Made by a program: the position numbers and the translations under genes
Shown: positions 41,404 through 49,012 of the stretch, piece after piece
How the letters are laid out: every line of letters starts with the position of its first letter
How positions within the stretch are numbered: position 1 is the first letter of the stretch
Notes under the pieces: generated by a model
Databases searched by the model: none
Told to the model about the DNA's origin: nothing
Seen by the model: only the letters and a program-made list of their open reading frames with translations
Source: Kutzneria sp. CA-103260
Lineage (GTDB): Bacteria; Actinomycetota; Actinomycetes; Mycobacteriales; Pseudonocardiaceae
Direction: 5' to 3'
Assembly: GCF_018263855.1 (NCBI RefSeq)
Contig: NZ_CP073318.1
Coordinates: 1,674,001 to 1,738,000, forward strand
Length of the DNA: 64,000 bases

Positions 41404-41922
41404 ATGGCTTCGGTCGCGGACTGGCAGAGCTTCGCGGTGATGACCGGTGGCGCCAGCGGCGCGCTCACTGGTCTGCTGTTCGTCGCGGTGTCCCTGAACG
41501 CCAACCGGATCGCCCGACATCGGGCCCTACGGGCCAGCGCCGGGCAGACTCTGGTGCTGTTCCTGGTGCCGCTGATCATGGCCACCGTGCTGCTCGTCCC
41601 TGGCCAGCCCGAGTGGGCGCTGGGCGCGGAGCTCATCGCCGTGGGGCTGGGCGCGGCGGTGAGCCTGCTGAACATCGGGCGGCGGAGGCGCGAGCCGGCC
41701 GAGGACAAGTGGCTGGTCAGTGTCTTCGATCGCCGTGACACCAATGTGATCGTCATGCTGCTGGTCGTGGCCAGCGGCGCTGTCCTGATCGCGGGGGCGA
41801 GCGCCGGGCTGTACCTGCTGGTGCCGGCCGCCCTCGTCGCGTTCCTCAGCGGTGTGGTGAACGCCTGGAACTTCCTGCTCCCGCCACCCGGTGAGCACAC
41901 CGACCAGCCGCCGGGTCCCTGA
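41404..41922 (+). CDS. Four-span membrane protein of unknown function
   Basis: A 172-residue protein with four hydrophobic helices (about 12-30, 46-66, 70-88, 115-160 as two). The first half, ALTGLLFVAVSLNANRIARH, is a recurrent pattern in actinobacterial modulators annotated only as hypothetical membrane proteins. It begins 9 bases after the UBP gene and could be co-transcribed with the redox operon, but has no recognisable Shine-Dalgarno. No catalytic motif visible. Confidence 0.65.
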   Translation: MASVADWQSFAVMTGGASGALTGLLFVAVSLNANRIARHRALRASAGQTLVLFLVPLIMATVLLVPGQPEWALGAELIAVGLGAAVSLLNIGRRRREPAEDKWLVSVFDRRDTNVIVMLLVVASGAVLIAGASAGLYLLVPAALVAFLSGVVNAWNFLLPPPGEHTDQPPGP

Positions 41923-41950
41923 CCTGGTTCTTGTCGGCCGCCGCCCGGAG

Positions 41951-41979
41951 CGCTACCGTTTGGAAGCAAACGAGTAGCG
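41951..41979. promoter_or_regulatory. Strong inverted repeat overlapping the P450 start region
   Basis: CGCTAC-CGTTTG, four-base centre GAAG, CAAACG-A-GTAGCG: 12-base arms complementary except one extra A, ending 9 bases before the P450 ATG and touching its GGAGG. This is well suited to be a TetR-type operator or an RNA hairpin limiting ribosome access. No regulator gene is adjacent. Confidence 0.5.
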
Positions 41980-41988
41980 GAGGGCGTC

Positions 41989-43251
41989 ATGGGCGACTTC
42001 GGTGATCGTGTGCTGGTCGACGTGGATCTCGCCGACCTGGACCTGTTCGAGCGGCACGCCGCGTGGCCGGTGTTCGAACGACTGCGCCGGGACGCGCCGG
42101 TGCACTGGAATCCCGAGCCGGCGCCCAACTCCGGCTTCTGGTCGGTGACCCGGCACGCCGACATCGTCGCCGTGGACCGGGACACCGAGACGTTCACCTC
42201 GACCAAGTTCGTGAACCTGGAAGAGGTCGACGACGACCAGATCCGGATCCGTCGGTCGATGCTGGAGTCCGACGGCGTCCGGCATCGGGCCCTGCGCAAG
42301 CTGCTGCTGCGCGAGTTCGGCGGCCCGGCCCTGCGCCGGTTCGAGGACTTCCTGCGCGACCTGACCGCCGTCACCGTGGATGCCGCGCTGCGCAAGGGGG
42401 AGTTCGACTTCGTCAGCGAAGTCAGCGCCGACTTCCCGATCCAGGTGCTGGCCCGGCTGCTCGACGTGCCCGAGGGGGACACCGGGCAGTTGATCAGGTG
42501 GGTCAACCAGATCATCGGCAACACCGACCCCGAGTACACCGACGTGCTGCTGTCCGACGCGGCGAGCGAGCACTACAAGAACGTGCCGTTCCGCTCGCCG
42601 GCCTCGCTGGAGGTCTTCGAGTATGGTCGGGCGCTGGCCCGGCAGCGGCGCGGCGGCGACGGCGAGGACCTGGTCAGCAAGCTGGTCAACCGGGTGCCGG
42701 TCGACGGCGAGCCGTTGTCCGCCAGGGAGTTCGACAACTACTTCCTGCTGTTGGTGGTGGCCGGCAACGAAACCACCCGGCACACCATCAGCCACGGCAT
42801 GCACGCCCTGCTGCACCATCCCGACCAACTCCGCCTGCTGCAACAGGATCCGTCGCTGATCCCCAACGCCGTCGAGGAGATCCTGCGGTGGGCCAGCCCG
42901 ATCTACCACTTCCGCCGCACCGCCACCCGTGACGTCGAACTCGGCGGCCAGCACATCCGATCCGGCGACAAGGTGGTCATGTGGTTCGCCTCGGGCAACC
43001 GCGACGAGACCGTGTTCGACGACCCCGACCGGTTCGACGTCACCCGCACGACCAACCCGCACCTGACGTTCGGCAAGAACAGTCCGCACTTCTGCCTCGG
43101 GGCCAACCTGGCCCGCTTGGAGGTCCGACTGATGTTCGAGACCCTGTTGCCCCGCCTGAAAAACGTCGAGCCGGCCGGCGAGGTGACGCGCGTGCGCAGC
43201 AACTTCGTCAACGGTATCAAGCAGTTCCCGATCCGCGTCCGCGCCAACTGA
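41989..43251 (+). CDS. Cytochrome P450
   Basis: A 420-residue class I bacterial P450. I-helix oxygen-activation motif AGNETTR, K-helix EEILR (E-x-x-R), and haem-ligand loop FGKNSPHFCLG are intact. The N-terminal third, with FTSTKFVN and SMLESDGVRHRALRKLL, resembles the mycobacterial CYP124/CYP125/CYP142 group that oxidises methyl-branched lipid and sterol side chains; this is only a family resemblance. Needs ferredoxin and a reductase; FprA at 52760 could serve, but no ferredoxin is nearby. Start fixed by GGAGG upstream. Confidence 0.9.
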   Translation: MGDFGDRVLVDVDLADLDLFERHAAWPVFERLRRDAPVHWNPEPAPNSGFWSVTRHADIVAVDRDTETFTSTKFVNLEEVDDDQIRIRRSMLESDGVRHRALRKLLLREFGGPALRRFEDFLRDLTAVTVDAALRKGEFDFVSEVSADFPIQVLARLLDVPEGDTGQLIRWVNQIIGNTDPEYTDVLLSDAASEHYKNVPFRSPASLEVFEYGRALARQRRGGDGEDLVSKLVNRVPVDGEPLSAREFDNYFLLLVVAGNETTRHTISHGMHALLHHPDQLRLLQQDPSLIPNAVEEILRWASPIYHFRRTATRDVELGGQHIRSGDKVVMWFASGNRDETVFDDPDRFDVTRTTNPHLTFGKNSPHFCLGANLARLEVRLMFETLLPRLKNVEPAGEVTRVRSNFVNGIKQFPIRVRAN

Positions 43252-43252
43252 C

Positions 43253-43969
43253 GTGCGGGCGTTATGTGTGTTGCACGACGCCATGTCCAGCCCCGGTCTG
43301 GTCGGCGACGCGCTGCGTGAGCAGGGCTGGCGGGTCGATGAGATCACTGTTGTCCCGGCTTCCTCGCACCACGAACCGAATGTGGCGATGTCGTTCCCGG
43401 ACAGCGCGGACTACGACCTGCTGGTCCCGGTCGGCGCGCCGTGGAGCGCCTACGACGACCAGCGGATCGGGCGCTGGCTCGCGCCGGAACTGCGCTGGCT
43501 GGCCGACGCGGTCGCGCGCGGCGGCGCGGTGCTGGGCATCTGTTTCGGCGCTCAGGCGTTGGCCCGCGCGCTGGGCGGCGGTGTGCGGCGGGCCGAGACG
43601 CCGGAGATCGGCTGGGTGCCGGTGGACTCGGACGTGCCGGAAGTGGTGCCGGCCGGGCCGTGGTTCCAGTGGCACTTCGACAGATTCGCACCACCGCCGG
43701 GCGCGGTGGAGATCGCCCGCAACTCGGCCGCGTCCCAGGCGTACCGGATCGGACGGTGCCTCGGTGTGCAGTTCCATCCGGAGGCGACGGCCGAGGGCAT
43801 CGAGGTGTGGGTGGACAACGGCGGCGCGGCCCACGCGCGGGCGTTGGGCATCGAGCCGGCCGACCTGCTGGCGCAGGCGCGGCTGCTGGCCGCGGAGGCA
43901 CGGGAGCGGGCCCGGGCGCTGGTTTCCGGCTATCTGACGACGATCCACTGTTGCGGTCAGAACGTTTGA
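43253..43969 (+). CDS. Class I glutamine amidotransferase-like protein
   Basis: A 238-residue GATase1. Nucleophile cysteine in GAVLGICFGAQALA (about residue 98), catalytic H-E pair in GVQFHPEAT. The oxyanion and N-terminal segments (DYDLLVPVGAPWSAYDD) fit stand-alone GMP-synthase-like amidotransferases. The acceptor substrate is unknown. GTG start directly after the P450 stop (one base gap), so co-transcribed with it. The extension beyond about residue 185 is helical and arginine-rich. Confidence 0.85.
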   Translation: MRALCVLHDAMSSPGLVGDALREQGWRVDEITVVPASSHHEPNVAMSFPDSADYDLLVPVGAPWSAYDDQRIGRWLAPELRWLADAVARGGAVLGICFGAQALARALGGGVRRAETPEIGWVPVDSDVPEVVPAGPWFQWHFDRFAPPPGAVEIARNSAASQAYRIGRCLGVQFHPEATAEGIEVWVDNGGAAHARALGIEPADLLAQARLLAAEARERARALVSGYLTTIHCCGQNV

Positions 43970-44018
43970 CCCCGTACGATCCAGCGATCTCCTGGGGGAC
44001 CGACTTGGGAGGAGTCTC

Positions 44019-45458
44019 ATGGCTGGCACGGAATCCGGCGTGGACGGCAAGCGCCTCGGCGGTTCACTGAATCTGCTCGACGCCACCGCCCAGTCGGTCG
44101 GCGTGATCGGACCGGTCTTCTCCATTGCGTTCCTGGTGCCGCTGCTGGTCGGGCTGAACGCCTCCGGCAGCGGCGCGGGCACGGCGGCCCCGCTGTCGGT
44201 GGTGATCTCGGCCGTCGGCGTGCTGGGACTGGGCTGGATTGTCGCGGAGTACGCCCGGCGCATCCACGCCGCCGGCTCGCTCTACGACTACGTCACCGAC
44301 GGCCTCGGGGCCCGGGCCGGCGGCGCGGCCGGATTGCTGTACTACGCCGGGATTCTTGCCCTGGGCTCGGGCATTCTGGTGATGATCGGCGGCACCGTGC
44401 ACGACACCCTGCAGAGCGAGTTCGGCATCACGCCGCTGCCCGAGGTGGTCTGGGACCTGATCCTGTTGGCGGGCCTGGCCGTCGTGCTCTACCTCGGCGT
44501 CGCGCTGTCCACCCGGGCCCAGCTGGCGCTGGCCCTGGTCTCGTTCACCGTGGTGCTGGCGTTCATGATCTTCGTGATCGTCCAGGTCGGCCCCGGCAAC
44601 CAGGTCGCGGCCGCGTTCAGCCCGAGCGGATCACCGCAGGGCCTGGGCGGTGTGTTCTTCGGCGTGCTCTACGGAGTGCTGCTGTTCACCGGTTTCGAGG
44701 CCGCGGCCAACCTGGGGGAGGAGACCGCGCACCCCAAGCGGGACATCCCGCGTGCGGTGCTGATCTCCGTGCTCACGGTGGCCGGCTTCTACGTTATCGG
44801 CTCCTATGCGCAGGTCGCCGGCTTCCACTTCGACCTGGACGCGGTCGGCAAGAACGCCGGCGCGCCGCTGTTCGGCCTGGCCGGACCGGTGTCCGACGGC
44901 GGTTTCGGCTCCACGGCGGTGCGCCGGGTGTTGGAGCTGGTGGTGGTGTTCGACATGCTGGCCGTGCTGATCGGCTGCTCGGTGTCGGCCTCCCGCGGCC
45001 TGTTCGCGATGGCCCGTGACCACCGGCTGCCGCATGTGCTGTCCCGGGTGTCCCGGCGCGGCGGTCCGCTGGCGGCCAGCCTCGTCGTGCTCGGGATCGG
45101 GTTGGCCACCATCCTCGTCACGGCGCTGTGGCCCGACCTGTTCGCCCAGTCCGGCATGCCCCACTACGCCGCTATCTTCAGTTGGGGCAGCACGTTCGGC
45201 GGCTTCGCGCTGTCCGTGATCTACCTGCTGATGTCGGTCGGCGCCATTCGCGGCCTGCGTGATCACCGCAAGCCGTGGGCGGTCTACCTCGCCTGCACGG
45301 TAGGTGTGCTGGTCACCGCCGCCGCGATCTTCGGCTCCGTCTACCACGTCGCCGCGCCGACCATCTACGCGCCGTACGCGGCGATCGGCGTGTTCGTCGT
45401 CGGCCTCGTCGTCTCCGCCGTGCGCCGCCCCGCGTCCGTGCCGGTGGCCGACTCATGA
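44019..45458 (+). CDS. Amino-acid permease, APC superfamily
   Basis: A 479-residue, 12-13 helix transporter. The N-terminus carries NLLDATAQSVGVIGPVF, and the rest resembles the amino-acid/polyamine APC group with a long periplasmic loop after helix 9. GTGVFFGVLYGVLLFTGFEA-like segment (GVFFGVLYGVLLFTGFEA) is the helix-6 region containing the FTGFEA motif. Upstream GGAGGAGTCTC is a good ribosome site. The luciferase-like gene overlaps its stop (ATGA), so the two form an operon. Confidence 0.85.
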   Translation: MAGTESGVDGKRLGGSLNLLDATAQSVGVIGPVFSIAFLVPLLVGLNASGSGAGTAAPLSVVISAVGVLGLGWIVAEYARRIHAAGSLYDYVTDGLGARAGGAAGLLYYAGILALGSGILVMIGGTVHDTLQSEFGITPLPEVVWDLILLAGLAVVLYLGVALSTRAQLALALVSFTVVLAFMIFVIVQVGPGNQVAAAFSPSGSPQGLGGVFFGVLYGVLLFTGFEAAANLGEETAHPKRDIPRAVLISVLTVAGFYVIGSYAQVAGFHFDLDAVGKNAGAPLFGLAGPVSDGGFGSTAVRRVLELVVVFDMLAVLIGCSVSASRGLFAMARDHRLPHVLSRVSRRGGPLAASLVVLGIGLATILVTALWPDLFAQSGMPHYAAIFSWGSTFGGFALSVIYLLMSVGAIRGLRDHRKPWAVYLACTVGVLVTAAAIFGSVYHVAAPTIYAPYAAIGVFVVGLVVSAVRRPASVPVADS

Positions 45459-46384
45459 CGCCGCGAATGTTGTTGATCCTCAGCGAGAACTGGACCATGG
45501 CCGACGGCCGTGACCTGCCCACGCTGGTCCGCTGGGCCCGTGAGGCCGAGGACGCCGGCTTCGATGCCGTCATGATCAGCGAACACGTCGTGCTCGGCCC
45601 GGACGCCGGCGCCGACGGCCTGATGACCAATCCCCGCGAGTACGCCCTGCCCGGCAACCAGGACCCGGCCACGCCTTGGCCCAGTTCCCTGATGTTGTTG
45701 TCCGCCATCGCTTCCGTGACCACCCGGATCCGCCTGGTCGCTGGCGCCGTGCTCGCCCCGCTGCGCCACCCGCTGCTGCTGGCCCGCGAACTCGGCACCC
45801 TCGACCTGCTGTCCGAGGGCCGCCTGGTCGTGCAGCCCACCGTCAGCTGGAGCCGTGACGAATACGCCGCGCTGGGCGTGCCCTTCGCACAACGCGGTCG
45901 CATCCTCGACGAGCAGCTGGCCGTCCTCGCCTTGCTGTGGCGGCAAACCCCCGTCTCCCACAGCGGGGAGTTCTTCTCCTTCAAGGACGTCTATTTCGAG
46001 CCGAAGGCCTTCGGTCCCGACGGCCCCCGAATGTGGTTCGGCGGCCAGCACATGCACCCCCGCCTGGCCGCCCGGATCCGCGACCATGGCCACGGCTTTC
46101 ATCCCCTTGGCACGCCCACTCCCGCCGACCTCGCCACCCTGTCGACCGTCTTGGCCGGCGCCGGCCGCGACCTCGCCGACCTCGAACTGATCGGCGGCCT
46201 CCGGGCCACCTTTCCCGACGCCACGTCGCCGGCCGACCTCGGGGAGGCCATGGCTGACCTCCCCGACCAACTCGCCGCCGGCTACACGACGTTCTGTGTC
46301 AAGCCCGGCCAGTTCATCGACGATCCGGCCGGTGTGGGCCCGTTCTGCCGCGAGGTGATCCGCCGGGCGGAAGCCCTCGCCTAG
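45455..46384 (+). CDS. Luciferase-like (probably F420-dependent) oxidoreductase
   Basis: A 309-residue TIM-barrel protein of the bacterial luciferase family. Typical blocks are AREAEDAGFDAVMISEHVV, TTRIRLVAGAVLAPLRHPLLLARELGTLDLLSEGRL and the C-terminal MWFGGQHMHPRLAARI. The stretch LVVQPTVSW stands where FMN-type luciferases have G-x-G, and in actinomycetes such proteins frequently use coenzyme F420. Substrate unknown; operon with the permease suggests catabolism of an imported amine or amino-acid derivative. Convergent with the sulfatase, 4-base overlap. Confidence 0.85.
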   Translation: MTPRMLLILSENWTMADGRDLPTLVRWAREAEDAGFDAVMISEHVVLGPDAGADGLMTNPREYALPGNQDPATPWPSSLMLLSAIASVTTRIRLVAGAVLAPLRHPLLLARELGTLDLLSEGRLVVQPTVSWSRDEYAALGVPFAQRGRILDEQLAVLALLWRQTPVSHSGEFFSFKDVYFEPKAFGPDGPRMWFGGQHMHPRLAARIRDHGHGFHPLGTPTPADLATLSTVLAGAGRDLADLELIGGLRATFPDATSPADLGEAMADLPDQLAAGYTTFCVKPGQFIDDPAGVGPFCREVIRRAEALA

Positions 46385-47877
46385 GAGCTCACGTGGGCCG
46401 CCTGCCAGCACGCGGTCTGGCCGTGGCAGGCGGTCATCGCCTGGAGATCCTTGTGCAGCGCGGCCAGGGTGGCGGCCGGCAGCTGTTTCACGGTGTTGTG
46501 CAGCTCGGACGGGTCGGTTCGCCGGTCGTAGTACTCCTTCCCGCCATCGCTGTACTCGACGTAGGTGTAGGTGGCGGTGCGCAGCGCCTCATAGGTGGTC
46601 GGGTTCCCGCTGTTGGCGGCGGGAAAGTCCGGGTCGGACGGGTCCGTGTCCGGCCCATGGTGCTCGATCAGCCCGGCGGTGCGCCAGCCGGTGGGATTGT
46701 TGTTCGCCAGCAGCGGCTTCAGCGTGTGCCCGTCGACATCAGTGGGGGTGTTCGCGCCGGCGAGATCGGCGAAGGTCGGCCGCAGGTCGATGTTCTCCAC
46801 CGGCGCGCCGACGGTGCGGCCGGCCGGCACCCCGGGCCCGGACACCACCAGTGGCACGTTGACGTCGGTGTCGAACGCCGTCATCTTGCCGGGGTTCAGT
46901 CGGTATTCGCCCATGTGGTAACCGTTGTCGGAGCTGAACACAACATCGGTGTCACCGGCGACGCCGGCCGTGGAAAGGGTGTGCTCGATGGAGGCGAGCA
47001 TCCGGTCGACGGCCTGAACCGCCTGCACCCGCTTGCGGAAGTCGGCGTTGATGTTCTGCTGCTCCTGCGCGGTCAGCGGCGCGCGACCGGCCAGCCAGGC
47101 CGGCGGATCGCTGGGCAGGGTGTCATAGGCGGGGCCCTGCGGGGCCTTGAGCCCGGGGAACGAGTTGGCGTCGGCCGGCGCCGGCGTGTACGGCGCGTGC
47201 GGCGCGAAGGTCGCCACCTCCAGGAAGAACGGCGAGTGCGCGGACGCGGACGAGTTGATGAAGTCCGAGGCCTTGCCGCTCAACACATCGGTGAGGTAGT
47301 CCTTCGGCTGGCTGCCGTAGTGCACCACCTTGTGGTTCTCGTTCAGGTTGTAGTTGAACTCGGGATAGCCGTTGCCGGCGACATCCCACTCCGACCAGCC
47401 CGGCGGCACATAGTTCGCCTGACCGTCCAGAGTGGACGCCGGCTGGTATCCGTTGAGGTACTTGCCCATCATGCCGGTGCGATAGCCGGCCGCCTGCAAC
47501 GAGGTGGCGACGGTGTCCTTCTCCTCGCCCCGGGCGTGGAACGTGCCGAACCCGCCGTCGCTGCCGCCGTTGGTGTAGATCCCGGTGTCGTGCGGGAACT
47601 TCCCGGAGAACACCGAGGAGCGGGACGGGCAGCACAGCGAGTCGGTCACGGTGTAGTTGCTGAAGGACGTGCCGGCCTTGGCCAGCGCCTGCACGTGCGG
47701 CATGTACTGGACGAGGTTGGTGGCCAGGTCGTCGGTCAGCACGAACACGATGTTCGGTTTGGCCGGCGCGGCGCTGGAGGCCGCCTGCGCCCCGGGCAGC
47801 GCGCAGGCGGTGGTGCCCAGCGCCAGCGCGATCGCGGCGACCGCCCAGCGGCGGCGGTTCTTTCCGTTCACGGTCAT
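46381..47877 (-). CDS. Secreted type I sulfatase
   Basis: A 498-residue sulfatase with a cleavable N-terminal signal (basic NGKNRRR, hydrophobic VAAIALALG, probable cleavage after AQA). The first metal aspartates are in VLTDDLATN and the formylglycine site is SLCCPSRSS: C-x-P-S-R with x being another cysteine, so the first cysteine is oxidised by formylglycine-generating enzyme encoded elsewhere. SSDNGYHMGEYRL holds the second metal block. It hydrolyses sulfate esters outside the cell; substrate may be sulfated glycan or aryl sulfate. Separated from uppP by 102 bases. Confidence 0.9.
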   Translation of the reverse strand: MTVNGKNRRRWAVAAIALALGTTACALPGAQAASSAAPAKPNIVFVLTDDLATNLVQYMPHVQALAKAGTSFSNYTVTDSLCCPSRSSVFSGKFPHDTGIYTNGGSDGGFGTFHARGEEKDTVATSLQAAGYRTGMMGKYLNGYQPASTLDGQANYVPPGWSEWDVAGNGYPEFNYNLNENHKVVHYGSQPKDYLTDVLSGKASDFINSSASAHSPFFLEVATFAPHAPYTPAPADANSFPGLKAPQGPAYDTLPSDPPAWLAGRAPLTAQEQQNINADFRKRVQAVQAVDRMLASIEHTLSTAGVAGDTDVVFSSDNGYHMGEYRLNPGKMTAFDTDVNVPLVVSGPGVPAGRTVGAPVENIDLRPTFADLAGANTPTDVDGHTLKPLLANNNPTGWRTAGLIEHHGPDTDPSDPDFPAANSGNPTTYEALRTATYTYVEYSDGGKEYYDRRTDPSELHNTVKQLPAATLAALHKDLQAMTACHGQTACWQAAHVSS

Positions 47878-47979
47878 GAGCGGAACGTAACGAGCCAGTC
47901 TGAAGCGCAGCTGATGATCGTCACGCGTGCCAACCGGTCGGCGCAGGTGGCGACGATTGCCGCAGCCAATACCGCTGAG

Positions 47980-48894
47980 TCAGGACTGGACGAGCGTGAA
48001 GTAGCCGAGGCAGCCCAGGCCGGCGAGCACGCAGTAGACGGCGAACGGGGTCAGGGTGCGGGTTTCGAAGTAGCGGACCAGGAAACGCACCGAGAGGTAG
48101 GCGCCGACGCCGGCGACGAGGCTGCCGACGATGGTGGGGCCGATGGCGCTGTGCATCTCGGGCCGAGCCAGCTCGGGCAGCTTGAGCAGGCCGGCGCCGG
48201 CGATGGCCGGGGTGGCCAGCAGGAACGCGAAGCGGGCGGCGTCCTCGTGGCGCAGGCCGCGCAGCAGGCCGCCGGCCATGGTGGCGCCGGAGCGGCTGAT
48301 TCCGGGCAGCAGAGCCAATATCTGGCACGCGCCGATGCCCACGGCCTCCCACACGCCCAGTCGCGACAGGCGGGCGTCGCTGGCGACCTCCGTGGAGACC
48401 GCGGCCATGACCGTCGTCGCCTCCGGGTCGGCATGCTGTCGCCGGTAAAGGCGTTCCACGACAAGGAGAACAACGCCGTTGAGGAGGAGGAACGCCGCCG
48501 CCGGCACGGGTTTGCCCAGGTACTGGCGCATGACGCTGTCCAGTGCGATGCCGGCGATGCCGACCGGGACGGTGGCGGCGACCAGGAGCCAGGCCAGGCG
48601 CTGGTCGGGGGTGGCGATCCGGCGGTCGCGGATGGAGGTGAGCAGCCCGCCGACGATGCGGACCCAGTCCCGCCAGAAGAAGATCACCAGCGCGGCCGCG
48701 GTGGCCACGTGCATGGCCACCAATGTGTCCAGGTAGGCCGAGCCCTTGGTCGACATGTCCAGGTCGGCGGCCCACTGGCCGCCGAGCAGGGCCGGCAGCA
48801 GCACCGAGTGGCCCAGGCTGGACACCGGGAACAGCTCGCTGACGCCCTGTAGCAGGCCGACGACGATCATCTCGGGATAGGTGGGTGCGGACAT
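47980..48894 (-). CDS. uppP: Undecaprenyl-diphosphatase UppP (BacA type)
   Basis: A 304-residue membrane enzyme recycling undecaprenyl diphosphate to the monophosphate for cell-wall synthesis; overexpression confers bacitracin resistance in known cases. The diagnostic motifs are GLLQGVSELFPVSSLGH (containing E-x-x-P-V-S-S-x-x-H) and the second LPGISRSGATMAGGLLRG. Eight spans. The ATG at 48894 with GAAGG upstream is correct; the much longer frame through the intergenic region is not. Upstream lie two tandem TACTACA-type inverted repeats that probably regulate it. Confidence 0.93.
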   Translation of the reverse strand: MSAPTYPEMIVVGLLQGVSELFPVSSLGHSVLLPALLGGQWAADLDMSTKGSAYLDTLVAMHVATAAALVIFFWRDWVRIVGGLLTSIRDRRIATPDQRLAWLLVAATVPVGIAGIALDSVMRQYLGKPVPAAAFLLLNGVVLLVVERLYRRQHADPEATTVMAAVSTEVASDARLSRLGVWEAVGIGACQILALLPGISRSGATMAGGLLRGLRHEDAARFAFLLATPAIAGAGLLKLPELARPEMHSAIGPTIVGSLVAGVGAYLSVRFLVRYFETRTLTPFAVYCVLAGLGCLGYFTLVQS

Positions 48895-48917
48895 CGCGCT
48901 CGCCTTCGCTCGGGTAA

Positions 48918-48966
48918 CTACTACAACACTGTAGTAGATCCTGGGCAGGCCTCTACAGCGGTGTAG
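48918..48966. promoter_or_regulatory. Tandem inverted repeats (CTACTACA-N4-TGTAGTAG), BlaI/CopY-like operators
   Basis: Site 1: CTACTACA (48918-48925), ACAC, TGTAGTAG (48930-48937), perfect. Site 2: CTACA (48953-48957), GCGG, TGTAG (48962-48966). The centres are 32 bases apart, about three helical turns, so two dimers would bind the same face. TACA...TGTA half-sites are characteristic of BlaI/MecI/CopY winged-helix repressors, though known sites often have a different gap. They lie between uppP (24 bases upstream of its start) and the iron box of the Efe operon. Confidence 0.6.
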
Positions 48967-48980
48967 TATCCCGATCGGAG

Positions 48981-48999
48981 TTAAGTAAGCCTTACCGAA
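48981..48999. promoter_or_regulatory. Iron box upstream of the EfeUO/EfeB operon
   Basis: TTAAGTAAGCCTTACCGAA matches 14 of 19 consensus positions of the DtxR/IdeR/DmdR box. It ends 13 bases before the GTG of the iron permease and overlaps the region needed for transcription initiation, so iron-bound repressor would block the operon. Confidence 0.75.
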
Positions 49000-49012
49000 G
49001 GAGTGTGCCGCT

